Part shown: positions 54,059-62,448 of the stretch, one piece after another | Layout of the letters: every line of letters begins with the position of its first letter | Numbering within the stretch: the stretch's first letter is position 1 | Made by a program: the position numbers and the translations under genes | Notes under the pieces: generated by a model | Seen by the model: the letters and a program-made list of their open reading frames with translations, nothing else | Database searches by the model: none | What the model was told of the DNA's origin: nothing | Assembly: GCF_002846415.1 (NCBI RefSeq) | Contig: NZ_PJMX01000001.1 | Coordinates: 1,240,001-1,304,000, forward strand | Direction of reading: 5' to 3' | Source of the DNA: Streptomyces sp. TLI_146 | Lineage (GTDB): Bacteria; Actinomycetota; Actinomycetes; Streptomycetales; Streptomycetaceae | DNA length: 64,000 bases

Positions 54059-55117
54059 CTACGCCCCGCCGGCACCCGCCCCGCCCGTCATCGGCGGGTT
54101 GAGCCGGGCGAACCCCTCCTGGCGCTCGTACGGGTAGTACGGGTAGGGCGCGGTCCGGCCGCTCGCGGCGTCCAGGCGGGCGACCTGCTCGGCCGTCAGG
54201 GCCCAGCCGAGCGCGCCGAGGTTCTGCCGCAGCTGCTCCTCGTTGCGAGCGCCGATGATGACGGAGGAGACGGTGGGGCGGCGCAGCAGCCAGTTGAGGG
54301 CGATCTGCGGGATCGTCCTGCCGGTCTCCTCCGCGAGCTCGTCGAGCGTGTCGACCATCCGGTAGAGCAGCTCGTCCTCGACGGGCGGGCCGTAGTCGGC
54401 CGTGGTGTGCAAGCGGCTCTGCTCCGGCAGCGGCTGCCCGCGGCGGATCTTGCCGGTGAGCCGGCCCCAGCCGAGCGGGCTCCACACCACCGCGCCGACG
54501 CCCTGGTCTGCGCCGAGCGGCATCAGCTCCCACTCGTAGTCACGGCCCACGAGCGAGTAGTACACCTGGTGGGCCGCATAGCGCTGGTAGCCGTACCGGT
54601 CCGCCACTGCCTGCGACTTCATCAGCTGCCAGCCGGAGAAGTTGGAGACGCCGGTGTAGCGGATCTTTCCGGCGCGTACGAGATCGTCGAGCGTGGACAT
54701 GACCTCCTCGATCGGGGTTCCCGCGTCGAAGGCGTGCAGTTGGAAGAGGTCGATGTAGTCGGTGCCGAGGCGGCGCAGCGCGTCCTCGACGCCGCGGATG
54801 AGGCGCGAGCGGGAGGTGCCCGCGTCGCCGGGCCCGTCCCCCATCGGCAGTCCGGCCTTGGTGGAGATGATCACCTCGTCGCGCCGCCCCTTGATGGCCG
54901 CGCCGAGCACCTCTTCTGAGGCGCCGGCGGAGTAGACGTCGGCGGTGTCGAACATGGTGACCCCGGCCTCCAGGCAGATGTCCACCAGTCGGCGCGCCTG
55001 CTCCGCGTCGGTGTCGCCCCAGGCGCCGAAGAGCTCCCCGCGCCCGCCGAAGGTCCCGGCCCCGAAGCTCAGCGCCGGCACCATCAGCCCCGACGCGCCC
55101 AGCCGCCTGTATTCCAT
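54059..55117 (-). CDS. Aldo/keto reductase, TetR-controlled
   Basis: 352 residues from the ATG at 55117 (GGAGAGGAAC upstream). The family motif FDTADVYSAGASEEVLGAAI at about residues 56-75 carries the catalytic Asp and Tyr. The later segments RLGTDYIDLFQLHAFDAGTP and GVSNFSGWQLMKSQAVADRY complete the (beta/alpha)8 barrel. It uses NADPH to reduce aldehydes or ketones, with unknown substrate. It is divergent from a TetR gene that starts 127 bases away; a palindrome in that space likely controls both. Confidence 0.92.
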   Translation of the reverse strand: MEYRRLGASGLMVPALSFGAGTFGGRGELFGAWGDTDAEQARRLVDICLEAGVTMFDTADVYSAGASEEVLGAAIKGRRDEVIISTKAGLPMGDGPGDAGTSRSRLIRGVEDALRRLGTDYIDLFQLHAFDAGTPIEEVMSTLDDLVRAGKIRYTGVSNFSGWQLMKSQAVADRYGYQRYAAHQVYYSLVGRDYEWELMPLGADQGVGAVVWSPLGWGRLTGKIRRGQPLPEQSRLHTTADYGPPVEDELLYRMVDTLDELAEETGRTIPQIALNWLLRRPTVSSVIIGARNEEQLRQNLGALGWALTAEQVARLDAASGRTAPYPYYPYERQEGFARLNPPMTGGAGAGGA

Positions 55118-55166
55118 GACAGGTTCCTCTCCGTATGCAGCCGGTGCGGTCGCCGGTCGGCGACCA

Positions 55167-55190
55167 CTAACGGTTCTGCGGTTCCGTTAG
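55167..55190. promoter_or_regulatory. TetR operator candidate between the AKR and TetR genes
   Basis: CTAACGG (55167-55173) and CCGTTAG (55184-55190) form a perfect 7-bp inverted repeat with a 10-base spacer. It lies 50 bases from the AKR start and 55 bases from the TetR start, and fits the 24-bp footprint of a TetR dimer. Confidence 0.7.
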
Positions 55191-55244
55191 GATGTGCCCA
55201 CAACGTAACAGAGCCTCACCCGCTAATGGAACAGGAGACCCGTT

Positions 55245-55865
55245 ATGACTTCGGGAGACGCAGATCCGGGGACCGTCCGGCCGGGCGGCCGGACCGCTCG
55301 CGTACGGACCGCCGTGCTCGCCGCCGCCGGTGACGCGCTCGCGGAGGGCGGTCTCGCCGAGCTGGACCTCGCCGATGTGGCCCGGCGCGCCGAGGTCGGC
55401 AAGACCACGGTCTACCGGCGCTGGGGCACTCCGGCCGGTCTTGTTGCCGACCTGCTCGCGGACATGGCCGAGCAGTCGCTGCCGCACACGGAGACGGGGA
55501 CGCTCCTGGGCGATCTGCGCGCCAACGCCCGGCTCGTCCAGCGCACCCTGGCCGACGCCCGCCAGGGCCCCCTCTTCAAGGCGGTGATCGCCGCGGCGAC
55601 CTGCGACGGCCAGACGGCCGCCGCCCTGCACCGCTTCTACGAGACGCGCGTCGACGAATGGGCGCCGTGTGTCCAACAGGCCGTCGAGCGGGGGGAGTTG
55701 GCGAAGGGGACCGACACCCGCGAAGTGATCCGCGCGGTCTCGGCCCCCCTGTACTACCGCCTCCTGACCACCGCCACCCCGCTCGACGAGGCGGCGGCGG
55801 ACCGCGCCGCCGAGGCCGCGGCCGCCGCCGCACACGCGGGCGTCTTCACGACCGCGCAGGACTGA
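55245..55865 (+). CDS. TetR-family transcriptional regulator
   Basis: 206 residues from the ATG at 55245 (AGGAG ten bases upstream). The helix-turn-helix lies at about residues 23-69: RTAVLAAAGDALAEGGLAEL, DLADVARRAEVGKTTVYRRW, GTPAGLVADLL. The C-terminal ligand domain is TetR_C-like (FYETRVDEWAPCVQQAVERG). It is divergent from the aldo/keto reductase and likely represses both genes until a ligand, perhaps the reductase substrate, binds. Confidence 0.92.
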   Translation: MTSGDADPGTVRPGGRTARVRTAVLAAAGDALAEGGLAELDLADVARRAEVGKTTVYRRWGTPAGLVADLLADMAEQSLPHTETGTLLGDLRANARLVQRTLADARQGPLFKAVIAAATCDGQTAAALHRFYETRVDEWAPCVQQAVERGELAKGTDTREVIRAVSAPLYYRLLTTATPLDEAAADRAAEAAAAAAHAGVFTTAQD

Positions 55866-55883
55866 GAGCCTGTCGCGGGCCCG

Positions 55884-58106
55884 TCAGGTGATCGTCCACT
55901 GCTGGAGCGCACTGTGGGTGTCCGCCTGCTGCGTCACCCGGCCGCCGTCGGATCCCGACGACGTCGTCAGCAGCAGTCCGCTGTGCGCGTTGGCGATCGT
56001 GTAGGCGTCCGAGGCGAGCCGGGTGACCCTCCAGCGCTGGTTCGCACCGCCCGTGCACGTCCACTGGATCACCGCCGTACCGGGTGCGGTGAGCCCGCCC
56101 TCGTCGTCGGCGCACAGGTTCGAATAGGCGTTGACGAGCGTGTACGAGCCGTCGGACTGCTGGGTGAAGTTCCACGTCTGGTTGGTCCCGCCGTTGAGCG
56201 ACCAGGTGACCAGCCGGATCCCGGGCGCCTTGGACCAGTCGGGGTCGTCGAGCGCCTTGCCGGACACGGAGACGGTGTGCGGGCCGTTCAGGTTCGCCGG
56301 GGCCGAGCCGGTCGCCGTCAGGGTCAGCGTCTGCTCGGCGGCGGTGCGCGAGCCGCCGACGCCGCTGCCCGTCGTGTCGGTCCAGGTGCGGATCGGCGTG
56401 GTCTCGGCGAGGCGCGCCGCCTGGGACGACATACCGAGCACCAGTCCGCTGTAGCGGTTGACCAGCCGGTACGCCCCGCTGCGCACACCGCCGGACGACA
56501 CCTGCGGGACGATGAACCACTGCTGCCCGACCGTGGGACCGCCACTGCCGGGCGCTGTGGCGGACGGTTGGGCCGCCCAGGCACGTCCGGCCTTCGCGGC
56601 GGAGTCGACGCCTAGCAGGTTGCCGGTGGCCGCGTTGGCGATCCGGTACGAGCCGTCGCCGTTGCCCGTGAAGGTCCACGCCTCCAGGTTCGACCCGGTG
56701 GCGGGGGCCAGGGAGGTGACCGACGGGCCGCCGGAGGTCTGGGCGAGCACCCGGCCGGATCCGCTGCCGATGCGGTAGGCCTTCGCGGGGTCGACGGGTG
56801 GGGCGGCGGGCGCGGAGGAGCCCACGGTGACCTCGGCGTACTCGCCGTCGGATCGGGCGCAGGCGATGGAGCAGTAGGACCGGAAGGTCTTGCCGACGAT
56901 CGTCGAGCTGGTCCGGTTCGCGGAGTCCACCATCCAGCGGTACCAGGAGCCGGAGGTGTAGCTGCCCGAGTCCCCGATCAGCCGCCACTTCTGCGTCGAC
57001 AGGTCATCGGTCACGTAGAAGCGCTGGGGCGCCGTCCCCGAGACGACTTCGGGCTCGCCGATGTAGAGGCCGAGGTGGGCGTCGTAGGCGATGTTCATGA
57101 TGAACAGGTCCGACTTGGCGGGGAGTTCGCCCGCCGCGACCTGCTGGTCGACGGTTCCGCCGTTGGCGGGGTCGTAGTCGTCGGCCACGGGTGTGTAGCC
57201 GGTCGGGTTCGCCGAGGTCACCGGCACCATGTTGCTCTCCCGGCCGCCCACACCGGGCTGCGACCAGGCGCCGTCGTACCACTTCGACCAGGAGCCGCTC
57301 GCCATCTTCGACGAGATCGGCGCCCGGGCGACGTGCGCCAGCCCGCCGGTGCTGCCGCCGGTGCCGCCCTTGGGGACGACCCGCGAGCCGTAGTAGACGT
57401 AGAAGTAGCCCGACGCCGGGTCGACGAACAGCCGCTGGTCTCCGTCGCCGTAGTTGTACGTCTGCTGCGGGAAGGCCGTCGAGTCGTCGCGGGTGGTGCC
57501 GTACGGCGAGGTGATGGCGTGGCCGAGGATGGTCCACACCTTGCCCTGGTTCCTGGAGACCGCGTAGTCGATGGCGTCGTAGTGCAGGCCGTCGCCGAAG
57601 GGCTGCGGGGTGAACTCGTTGTGCACCAGGCCGTACCAGTCCCCCGTGTCCGGGTCGGCCCACACCCCGACCAGGTCGCAGAAGTTCTTCTGGGAGTAGC
57701 CCGAGCCCGGCCCTGCGGACGTCGCCGTCACACCGGTGGGGCTGTTGTTGCAGCGCCAGGTGGTGTCGTTGTTCCTGTCGCTGGAGTTGGCCGGGTTCAC
57801 GGCGTCGCTGATCGTGGCCGACCGGGTGGCGTCGTCGAAGTCCGTACCGGTGTAGAAGTCCCAGTACCGCGGCTCGCTCGCGCCGTAGAGCGCGGCGGAC
57901 TGCTGGAAGTAGAACGTGCCGTCCTTGTCGACGTAGGAGGCGGCGGGGGTGTCGGTCGGGTACTTGTAGGGGTTCACCGACCCGATCGAGATCGTGTACG
58001 TGGCGTCGGGCGCGGCCGCCGACGCCGGATTTGGAGCCGACACGACGCCGGCCAGCAGGGGGATGGCCGCGGCCGCTGCCGCGAGGGCTCTTCGCAGGCG
58101 TGACAC
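55884..58106 (-). CDS. Secreted protein with ricin-type lectin domains; N-terminal domain of unknown fold
   Basis: 740 residues from the GTG at 58106; a Sec signal peptide (RRALAAAAAAIPLLAGVVSA) is cleaved near residue 31. Residues about 32-420 form an aromatic-rich, Gly/Asp-rich domain (DWYGLVHNEFTPQPFGDGLH, GYFYVYYGSRVVPKGG, FIMNIAYDAHLGLYIGEPEV) that looks like a beta-propeller glycan hydrolase, but I do not recognise the family. Two beta-trefoil ricin-like modules follow, about 455-600 and 610-740 (AYRLVNRYSGLVLGMSS, CADDEGGLTAPGTAVIQWTC). It probably acts on an extracellular polysaccharide. It is divergent from the GH20 hexosaminidase. Confidence 0.8.
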   Translation of the reverse strand: MSRLRRALAAAAAAIPLLAGVVSAPNPASAAAPDATYTISIGSVNPYKYPTDTPAASYVDKDGTFYFQQSAALYGASEPRYWDFYTGTDFDDATRSATISDAVNPANSSDRNNDTTWRCNNSPTGVTATSAGPGSGYSQKNFCDLVGVWADPDTGDWYGLVHNEFTPQPFGDGLHYDAIDYAVSRNQGKVWTILGHAITSPYGTTRDDSTAFPQQTYNYGDGDQRLFVDPASGYFYVYYGSRVVPKGGTGGSTGGLAHVARAPISSKMASGSWSKWYDGAWSQPGVGGRESNMVPVTSANPTGYTPVADDYDPANGGTVDQQVAAGELPAKSDLFIMNIAYDAHLGLYIGEPEVVSGTAPQRFYVTDDLSTQKWRLIGDSGSYTSGSWYRWMVDSANRTSSTIVGKTFRSYCSIACARSDGEYAEVTVGSSAPAAPPVDPAKAYRIGSGSGRVLAQTSGGPSVTSLAPATGSNLEAWTFTGNGDGSYRIANAATGNLLGVDSAAKAGRAWAAQPSATAPGSGGPTVGQQWFIVPQVSSGGVRSGAYRLVNRYSGLVLGMSSQAARLAETTPIRTWTDTTGSGVGGSRTAAEQTLTLTATGSAPANLNGPHTVSVSGKALDDPDWSKAPGIRLVTWSLNGGTNQTWNFTQQSDGSYTLVNAYSNLCADDEGGLTAPGTAVIQWTCTGGANQRWRVTRLASDAYTIANAHSGLLLTTSSGSDGGRVTQQADTHSALQQWTIT

Positions 58107-58176
58107 AGGTCGTCGTCCTTTCTCTCCAAGGAACGTCGGCCCGATCCCACTGCCGGTGACGGCCCGGAGTACATGT

Positions 58177-58205
58177 GTTTTCGTCGTCGCCTCTTGGGTT
58201 TTCGT
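58177..58205. repeat. Two GTTTTCGT direct repeats 21 bp apart in the divergent glycan-gene spacer
   Basis: GTTTTCGT at 58177-58184 and again at 58198-58205, exactly 21 bp apart, two helical turns. They lie in the 251-base spacer between the lectin and hexosaminidase genes, 71 bases upstream of the lectin start, and may be a regulator site. Confidence 0.45.
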
Positions 58206-58275
58206 GCGCGGACACCGCCGCACAAGCCCTCGCCCTGCTCAATCACGCGCGATATCGCGGAGTTTCGAGCATCTC

Positions 58276-58304
58276 TTGACATGCACGCGGCACTGCGCTG
58301 CACT
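58276..58304 (+). promoter_or_regulatory. Candidate promoter of the hexosaminidase gene
   Basis: TTGACA (58276-58281), 17 bases, TGCACT (58299-58304). The -35 is the full vegetative consensus, rare in this GC range; the -10 keeps only part of TANNNT. The leader would be about 45 bases. Confidence 0.5.
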
Positions 58305-58357
58305 GGCGCCACTCACCTCGCACGCCCCCTGCCCCCTTCCACGACCAGGGATACGCC

Positions 58358-60664
58358 ATGCGACTGCTCAGATTCCTGATCGCCACGGTCTGCGCGCTGG
58401 CCGCGATCGCCCTGCCCGGCCTCGCCGCCGCGCCCGCCCAGGCGGCCGCCGGGCCCCCGCAGACCGTGCCGGCGCTGCGGCAGTGGACGGCCGGCTCCGG
58501 CACGTACACCTTCACCGCCACCAGCAAGATCGCCGTCGACCCCGCCCACACCGCCCAACTCTCCGACGAAGCCGCCACGTTGGCGGACGACCTGGCCGCC
58601 CAGACCGGGCGGACCGTGGCCGTCGTCACCGGGACGCCCGCCACCGGCGACATCGGACTCACCCTCGGCGACGGCACGCTGCCCGCCGAGGGCTACCGGA
58701 TGACCGTCGGCCAGGCCGTCACCATCCAGGCGGCCACCGACACGGGCGCCTTCTACGGCACCCGCACCCTCCTCCAACTGCTCAACCAGTCCCCCTCGGT
58801 GCCCGCCGGAACGGCCGTGGACTGGCCCACCAAGCCCGAGCGCGGCCTCATGATCGACCAGGGCCGGAAGTTCTTCACCGTCGCCTGGATCCGGCAGCAC
58901 ATCAAAGAACTGGCCTACCTCAAGCTCAACTACTTCCACTTCCACCTGTCGGACACGTTCGGCTTCCGGCTCGAAAGCTCCACCCACCCGGAGATCGTCT
59001 CCGCCGACCACTACACCAAGCAGGACATCGCCGACCTGGTGGCACTCGGGCAGAAGTACCACGTCACCATCGTCCCGGAGATCGACACCCCCGGGCACAT
59101 GAACGCGGTCCTGGCCGCCCATCCCGAGCTCAAGCTCAAGAACAGCTCCGGCACGGCCAGCGCCGAGTTCATCGACCTCTCGCTGCCCGGCACGTACACC
59201 CTGATCAAGGACCTGATCAACGAGTACCTGCCGCTCTTCCCGGCCCGCTACTGGCACATCGGCGCGGACGAGTACGTCACCGACTACAGCAGCTATCCGC
59301 AACTGCTCAGCTACGCCCGCGCCCACTACGGCGCCAACGCCACCGCCAAGGACACCTACTACGGGTACGTCAACTGGGCCGACGCGCTGGTGCGGGCAGG
59401 CGGAAAGACCACCCGGATGTGGAACGACGGCATCAAGTCCGGCGACGGCACCGTCACCCCGAACGCGGACATCCTCGTCGAGTACTGGTACAACTACGGC
59501 CTCACCCCGCAGCAACTGGCGGCGGCCGGGCACACCGTGGCCAACGAGTCCTGGACACCCACCTATTACGTCCTCGGGGGCGCCAAACCCGACACCAAGT
59601 GGATGTACGAGACGTGGACGCCGGATCTGTTCCAGGGCAACAACACCCTCACCGACCCGGCGAGGAACCCGGGTTCGCTGATCCACGTGTGGTGCGACAA
59701 CCCCAACGCCGAGACCGAGGACCAGATCGCGGGCGGCATCATGTACCCGCTGCGCGGCCTGGCCCAGCAGACCTGGGGGTCCCCCAAGCCGGTGAGCAGT
59801 TACGCCGCGTTCACCCCGATCGTCGCGGCCGTCGGCCACAACCCCGCCTGGCCCGGCCTCGCCCAGCCCGGCAACCTCGCCCGCAACCGCCCCACCACCG
59901 CCTCCAGCACCGAGACGGTCAACTTCCCGGCCGCCTCGGCCACCGACGGCGACGGCGCCACCCGCTGGTCCAGCGCGTACAGCGACCCGCAGTGGCTCCA
60001 GGTCGACCTCGGCTCCACACAGAACGTCGACCGCGTGGTGCTGCGCTGGGAGGCCGCGTACGGCAAGGCCTTCCAGATCCAGCTCTCCGACGACGCCACG
60101 GCCTGGCGCACGCTCTACTCCACCACCAGCGGCACCGGCGGTGTGCAGGACCTCACCGGGCTCTCCGGATCCGGGCGCTACCTCCGTCTGTACGCCACCC
60201 AGCGCGGCACGTCGTACGGGTACTCGCTGTACGAGTTCGAGGCGTACGGCGGCCAGTTGAGCGGAACCCGGACGCTCACCGCGGGCGGCAAGGCGCTCGA
60301 CGACCCGGCGAGCTCCGGCACGTCCGGCACCCAGCTGATCACCTGGACCCCGCACGGCGGGCCCAACCAGCAGTGGCAGCTGACCCTCAACGCCGACGGC
60401 AGCCACACCATGGTGAACGGCGCCTCCAAGCTCTGCGCGGACGTGGCCGGGAGTGCCACGACCGCGGGCGCCGCCGTCGTCCAGGCGACCTGCAACGGCC
60501 GCGACAGCCAGCGCTGGCAGCTCACCGCCCTGGGCGGGGGCCGCTACACGGTCGCCAACAAGAACAGCGCGCTCCTGCTGACCACCGCGTCGGGCGCCGA
60601 CGGCGCCCTGGTCACCCAGCAGACGGCCAACGGCTCGACGTACCAGCAGTGGACGGTCGCCTGA
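58358..60664 (+). CDS. Secreted beta-N-acetylhexosaminidase (GH20) with F5/8 type C and ricin-like modules
   Basis: 768 residues from the ATG at 58358, with a Sec signal peptide (LRFLIATVCALAAIALPGLA, cleavage near residue 31). A GH20b N-terminal domain (about 40-150) precedes the GH20 catalytic barrel (about 155-500): KPERGLMIDQGRKFFTVAW, FHFHLSDTFGFRLES and WHIGADEYV, where Asp304-Glu305 are the catalytic pair. An F5/8 type C (CBM32-like) module covers about 510-635 (ARNRPTTASSTETVNFPAAS). The last 125 residues resemble a ricin-type trefoil. It cleaves terminal GlcNAc or GalNAc from chitin oligomers or glycans outside the cell. It is divergent from the lectin protein. Confidence 0.93.
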   Translation: MRLLRFLIATVCALAAIALPGLAAAPAQAAAGPPQTVPALRQWTAGSGTYTFTATSKIAVDPAHTAQLSDEAATLADDLAAQTGRTVAVVTGTPATGDIGLTLGDGTLPAEGYRMTVGQAVTIQAATDTGAFYGTRTLLQLLNQSPSVPAGTAVDWPTKPERGLMIDQGRKFFTVAWIRQHIKELAYLKLNYFHFHLSDTFGFRLESSTHPEIVSADHYTKQDIADLVALGQKYHVTIVPEIDTPGHMNAVLAAHPELKLKNSSGTASAEFIDLSLPGTYTLIKDLINEYLPLFPARYWHIGADEYVTDYSSYPQLLSYARAHYGANATAKDTYYGYVNWADALVRAGGKTTRMWNDGIKSGDGTVTPNADILVEYWYNYGLTPQQLAAAGHTVANESWTPTYYVLGGAKPDTKWMYETWTPDLFQGNNTLTDPARNPGSLIHVWCDNPNAETEDQIAGGIMYPLRGLAQQTWGSPKPVSSYAAFTPIVAAVGHNPAWPGLAQPGNLARNRPTTASSTETVNFPAASATDGDGATRWSSAYSDPQWLQVDLGSTQNVDRVVLRWEAAYGKAFQIQLSDDATAWRTLYSTTSGTGGVQDLTGLSGSGRYLRLYATQRGTSYGYSLYEFEAYGGQLSGTRTLTAGGKALDDPASSGTSGTQLITWTPHGGPNQQWQLTLNADGSHTMVNGASKLCADVAGSATTAGAAVVQATCNGRDSQRWQLTALGGGRYTVANKNSALLLTTASGADGALVTQQTANGSTYQQWTVA

Positions 60665-60675
60665 GCGGGTCCGGT

Positions 60676-60708
60676 GGCTCCGGGGGGCGTGTGGCGTCCC
60701 CCGGAGCC
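60676..60708 (+). terminator. Hairpin terminator after the hexosaminidase gene
   Basis: GGCTCCGGGGG (60676-60686) pairs with CCCCCGGAGCC (60698-60708): eleven perfect base pairs and an 11-base loop, 12 bases after the stop at 60664. Confidence 0.75.
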
Positions 60709-60724
60709 GGACCGGGATGACGGG

Positions 60725-60759
60725 CAGGGTCACGTGACCGAGGAGGCCGCGTGACCCTG
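60725..60759 (-). terminator. Hairpin terminator after the SLATT gene
   Basis: CAGGGTCAC (60725-60733) pairs with GTGACCCTG (60751-60759) around a 17-base loop; the left arm is also part of a perfect GGTCACGTGACC palindrome. It lies just beyond the stop of the leftward gene at 60765. Confidence 0.6.
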
Positions 60760-60764
60760 TGGTG

Positions 60765-61244
60765 TCACTGCGGCAACTGACCGCCCGGCACCGGCCCCGG
60801 CCCCGGCCGCAGTCCGCGGCGGCCCGCCGCCCAGTTCTGCACCTCGGTGGTCGCCACGTCCTCGATCTCCTCCTGGAGCCGCCGGCGGACGGCCTCGTCC
60901 CGCTCCTCCTCCGGGATCAGCCGGTAGCGCCGGATCGCCAGCCGCAGCCTGGACCAGGCCTCCGCGGAGAGCACATGGCGCTCGGCGTGGTTGAACACCT
61001 GCCGGAACCCGCCGATGAAGACGGTGAGCCCGGCCAGCGTGGCGGTGGCCGCGGCGGGCGCCCGGATGCCCGCCGCGACGACGGTGGCGGCGCCGGTGAG
61101 CAGCGCGCCGAGCTCGGTGGCCCAGTGCCACCGCCGGGCCCGGTCGCGGGCCCGCGCGTACCAGTCGAGGTCGGAGAGGGCCTGCTCCAGGAGGGGGTCG
61201 TCGACCGGGGCGGGCTGCGGTGGTGTGGGTCTGCGTATCGGCAC
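60765..61244 (-). CDS. SLATT/DUF4231-type two-helix membrane protein
   Basis: 159 residues from the GTG at 61244; the ribosome site is weak, and the frame is open further upstream into AraC-derived sequence. A helical, tryptophan-containing region (LSDLDWYARARDRARRWHW) precedes two adjacent membrane segments (ELGALLTGAATVVAAGI and ATATLAGLTVFIGGFRQVF). A long charged helix follows (LRLAIRRYRLIPEEERDEAV). This is the SLATT/DUF4231 layout, seen as predicted membrane effectors fused or coupled to nucleotide-sensing defence genes. No such partner is adjacent here, so the role is uncertain. Confidence 0.75.
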   Translation of the reverse strand: MPIRRPTPPQPAPVDDPLLEQALSDLDWYARARDRARRWHWATELGALLTGAATVVAAGIRAPAAATATLAGLTVFIGGFRQVFNHAERHVLSAEAWSRLRLAIRRYRLIPEEERDEAVRRRLQEEIEDVATTEVQNWAAGRRGLRPGPGPVPGGQLPQ

Positions 61245-61292
61245 GGCCTTATGTTCCCCCGGCTGGGCCGGTTCGGGGGCGCGATCCCCGTG

Positions 61293-61394
61293 ATGGCCTT
61301 CCCGGTAGCGGCCGGGTGTGGTGCCGAACTCCCTGCTGAAGGCGTGGGAGAAGGCGTACCGGGTGCCGTATCCGATCCGGGCGGCGTCGGCCAT
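61293..61394 (-). pseudogene. Remnant of an AraC-family regulator (C-terminal helix-turn-helix)
   Basis: The leftward frame immediately before the SLATT gene reads AARIGYGTRYAFSHAFSREFG and TTPGRYREG, the last recognition helix of an AraC/XylS domain. The remaining 200 or more residues are missing. A 9-bp direct repeat GCCATCGGC (61390-61398 and 61411-61419) lies at the break point, which may mark the deletion. It stays in frame with the SLATT start, so a chimeric product is possible but unlikely. Confidence 0.7.
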
Positions 61395-61425
61395 CGGCCA
61401 ACGGCCTTCAGCCATCGGCTGAGGG

Positions 61426-62292
61426 TCAGGGCACCAGCGGGCGGACCTGCTCGGCGGTGAAGCGGACGAACGCCTCGGCATCCGGCTCGTCGGCGGTGGG
61501 TTCGAGGATCACGCTGTCCGCCCCGGCCTCGGCGAGCCGCCGCACCGCCTCCGCGACGGCGGCGGCGTCCCCGGCCACGCCGAACCCGTCCCCGCCCTGC
61601 TTCGCCGCGAGCTCCGCACGCACCCGTGCGGCGGCGTCAGGGCCGGTGGCGGCGAGCAGATACACCACCAGGGGGTGGTGGTCGGTACGGGCGGCCGCGG
61701 CCCGGCCCTCGTCGACGAGCGTACGGGCCCGGCGCACCCCGTCCGGGCCGGTGCCCGCCACCAGGACGCTGCCGTCGGACGCCTCGCCGGACAGGCGCAG
61801 GGTGCGCGGGCCGGTCGCACCCGACAGCACCGGGGCGGGTCCGAGCGGCGGATAGTCCAGGGCGACCCCGTCGAGCCGCACATAGCGCCCGTCGACGGTG
61901 ACGCTCTTCCCGGCCAACAGGCCGCGCAGCGCGCCGAGATGCTCCCGCAGCAGCGTCAGCGGCGACTCGGCCCGCGCCCCGACCTGCTCCATCCAGTCCT
62001 GGACGCCGTGCCCGACGGCCAGCGTGACGCGGCCGGGGAAGAGCCGGTGCAGCGTCGCGCTCTCCATCGCGGTCAGCGCCACATTGCGCAGCGGCACCGG
62101 CAGCAGCCCGACGCCCACGTGCAGCCGCTCGGTCCACGCGAGCGTCGCCGCCGCGGCGGCGACGCCGCTCTCCAGGAAGCAGTCCTCCCAGAGCCAGAGC
62201 TGTTCCAGACCGGCGGAGTCGGCGGCGAGGGCGACGGAGCGGAGGCGTTCGGGAGCGTTCTGCGGGCGGAAGACGGCGCCAAGTGTGGTCAT
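61426..62292 (-). CDS. LLM-class (luciferase-like) flavin/F420-dependent oxidoreductase
   Basis: 288 residues from the ATG at 62292. The TIM-barrel of the luciferase-like monooxygenase family is complete: LGAVFRPQNAPERLRSVALA, LEQLWLWEDCFLESGVAAAA, RLHVGVGLLPVPLRNVALTA, LAVGHGVQDWMEQVGARAES and DGVRRARTLVDEGRAAAART. In actinobacteria most such proteins use reduced coenzyme F420. The substrate is unknown. The gene ends 32 bases before the AraC remnant, read in the same direction. Confidence 0.9.
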   Translation of the reverse strand: MTTLGAVFRPQNAPERLRSVALAADSAGLEQLWLWEDCFLESGVAAAAATLAWTERLHVGVGLLPVPLRNVALTAMESATLHRLFPGRVTLAVGHGVQDWMEQVGARAESPLTLLREHLGALRGLLAGKSVTVDGRYVRLDGVALDYPPLGPAPVLSGATGPRTLRLSGEASDGSVLVAGTGPDGVRRARTLVDEGRAAAARTDHHPLVVYLLAATGPDAAARVRAELAAKQGGDGFGVAGDAAAVAEAVRRLAEAGADSVILEPTADEPDAEAFVRFTAEQVRPLVP

Positions 62293-62448
62293 GGCGGGGT
62301 TACTTCCCCTGGTGGCGGCGGGCCGAAACGGTCGGAGGGAACTGGTGTGCCCACGGATGACCGTGTGAGCGCAGATGAGTATCTGTGAGTACCGGACTGA
62401 GTACGACCGCTCAGGTCCATGCCCGGCCCCGCCGCCGAAACTGGGGTC

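Noticed and set aside
58107..58357. DasR-type operator (dre) upstream of the hexosaminidase gene
   Set aside because: I looked for ACTGGTCTAGACCACT-like sites because DasR controls chitin genes; the ACTGGCGCCACT sequence present matches only one half and lacks the TAGA centre.
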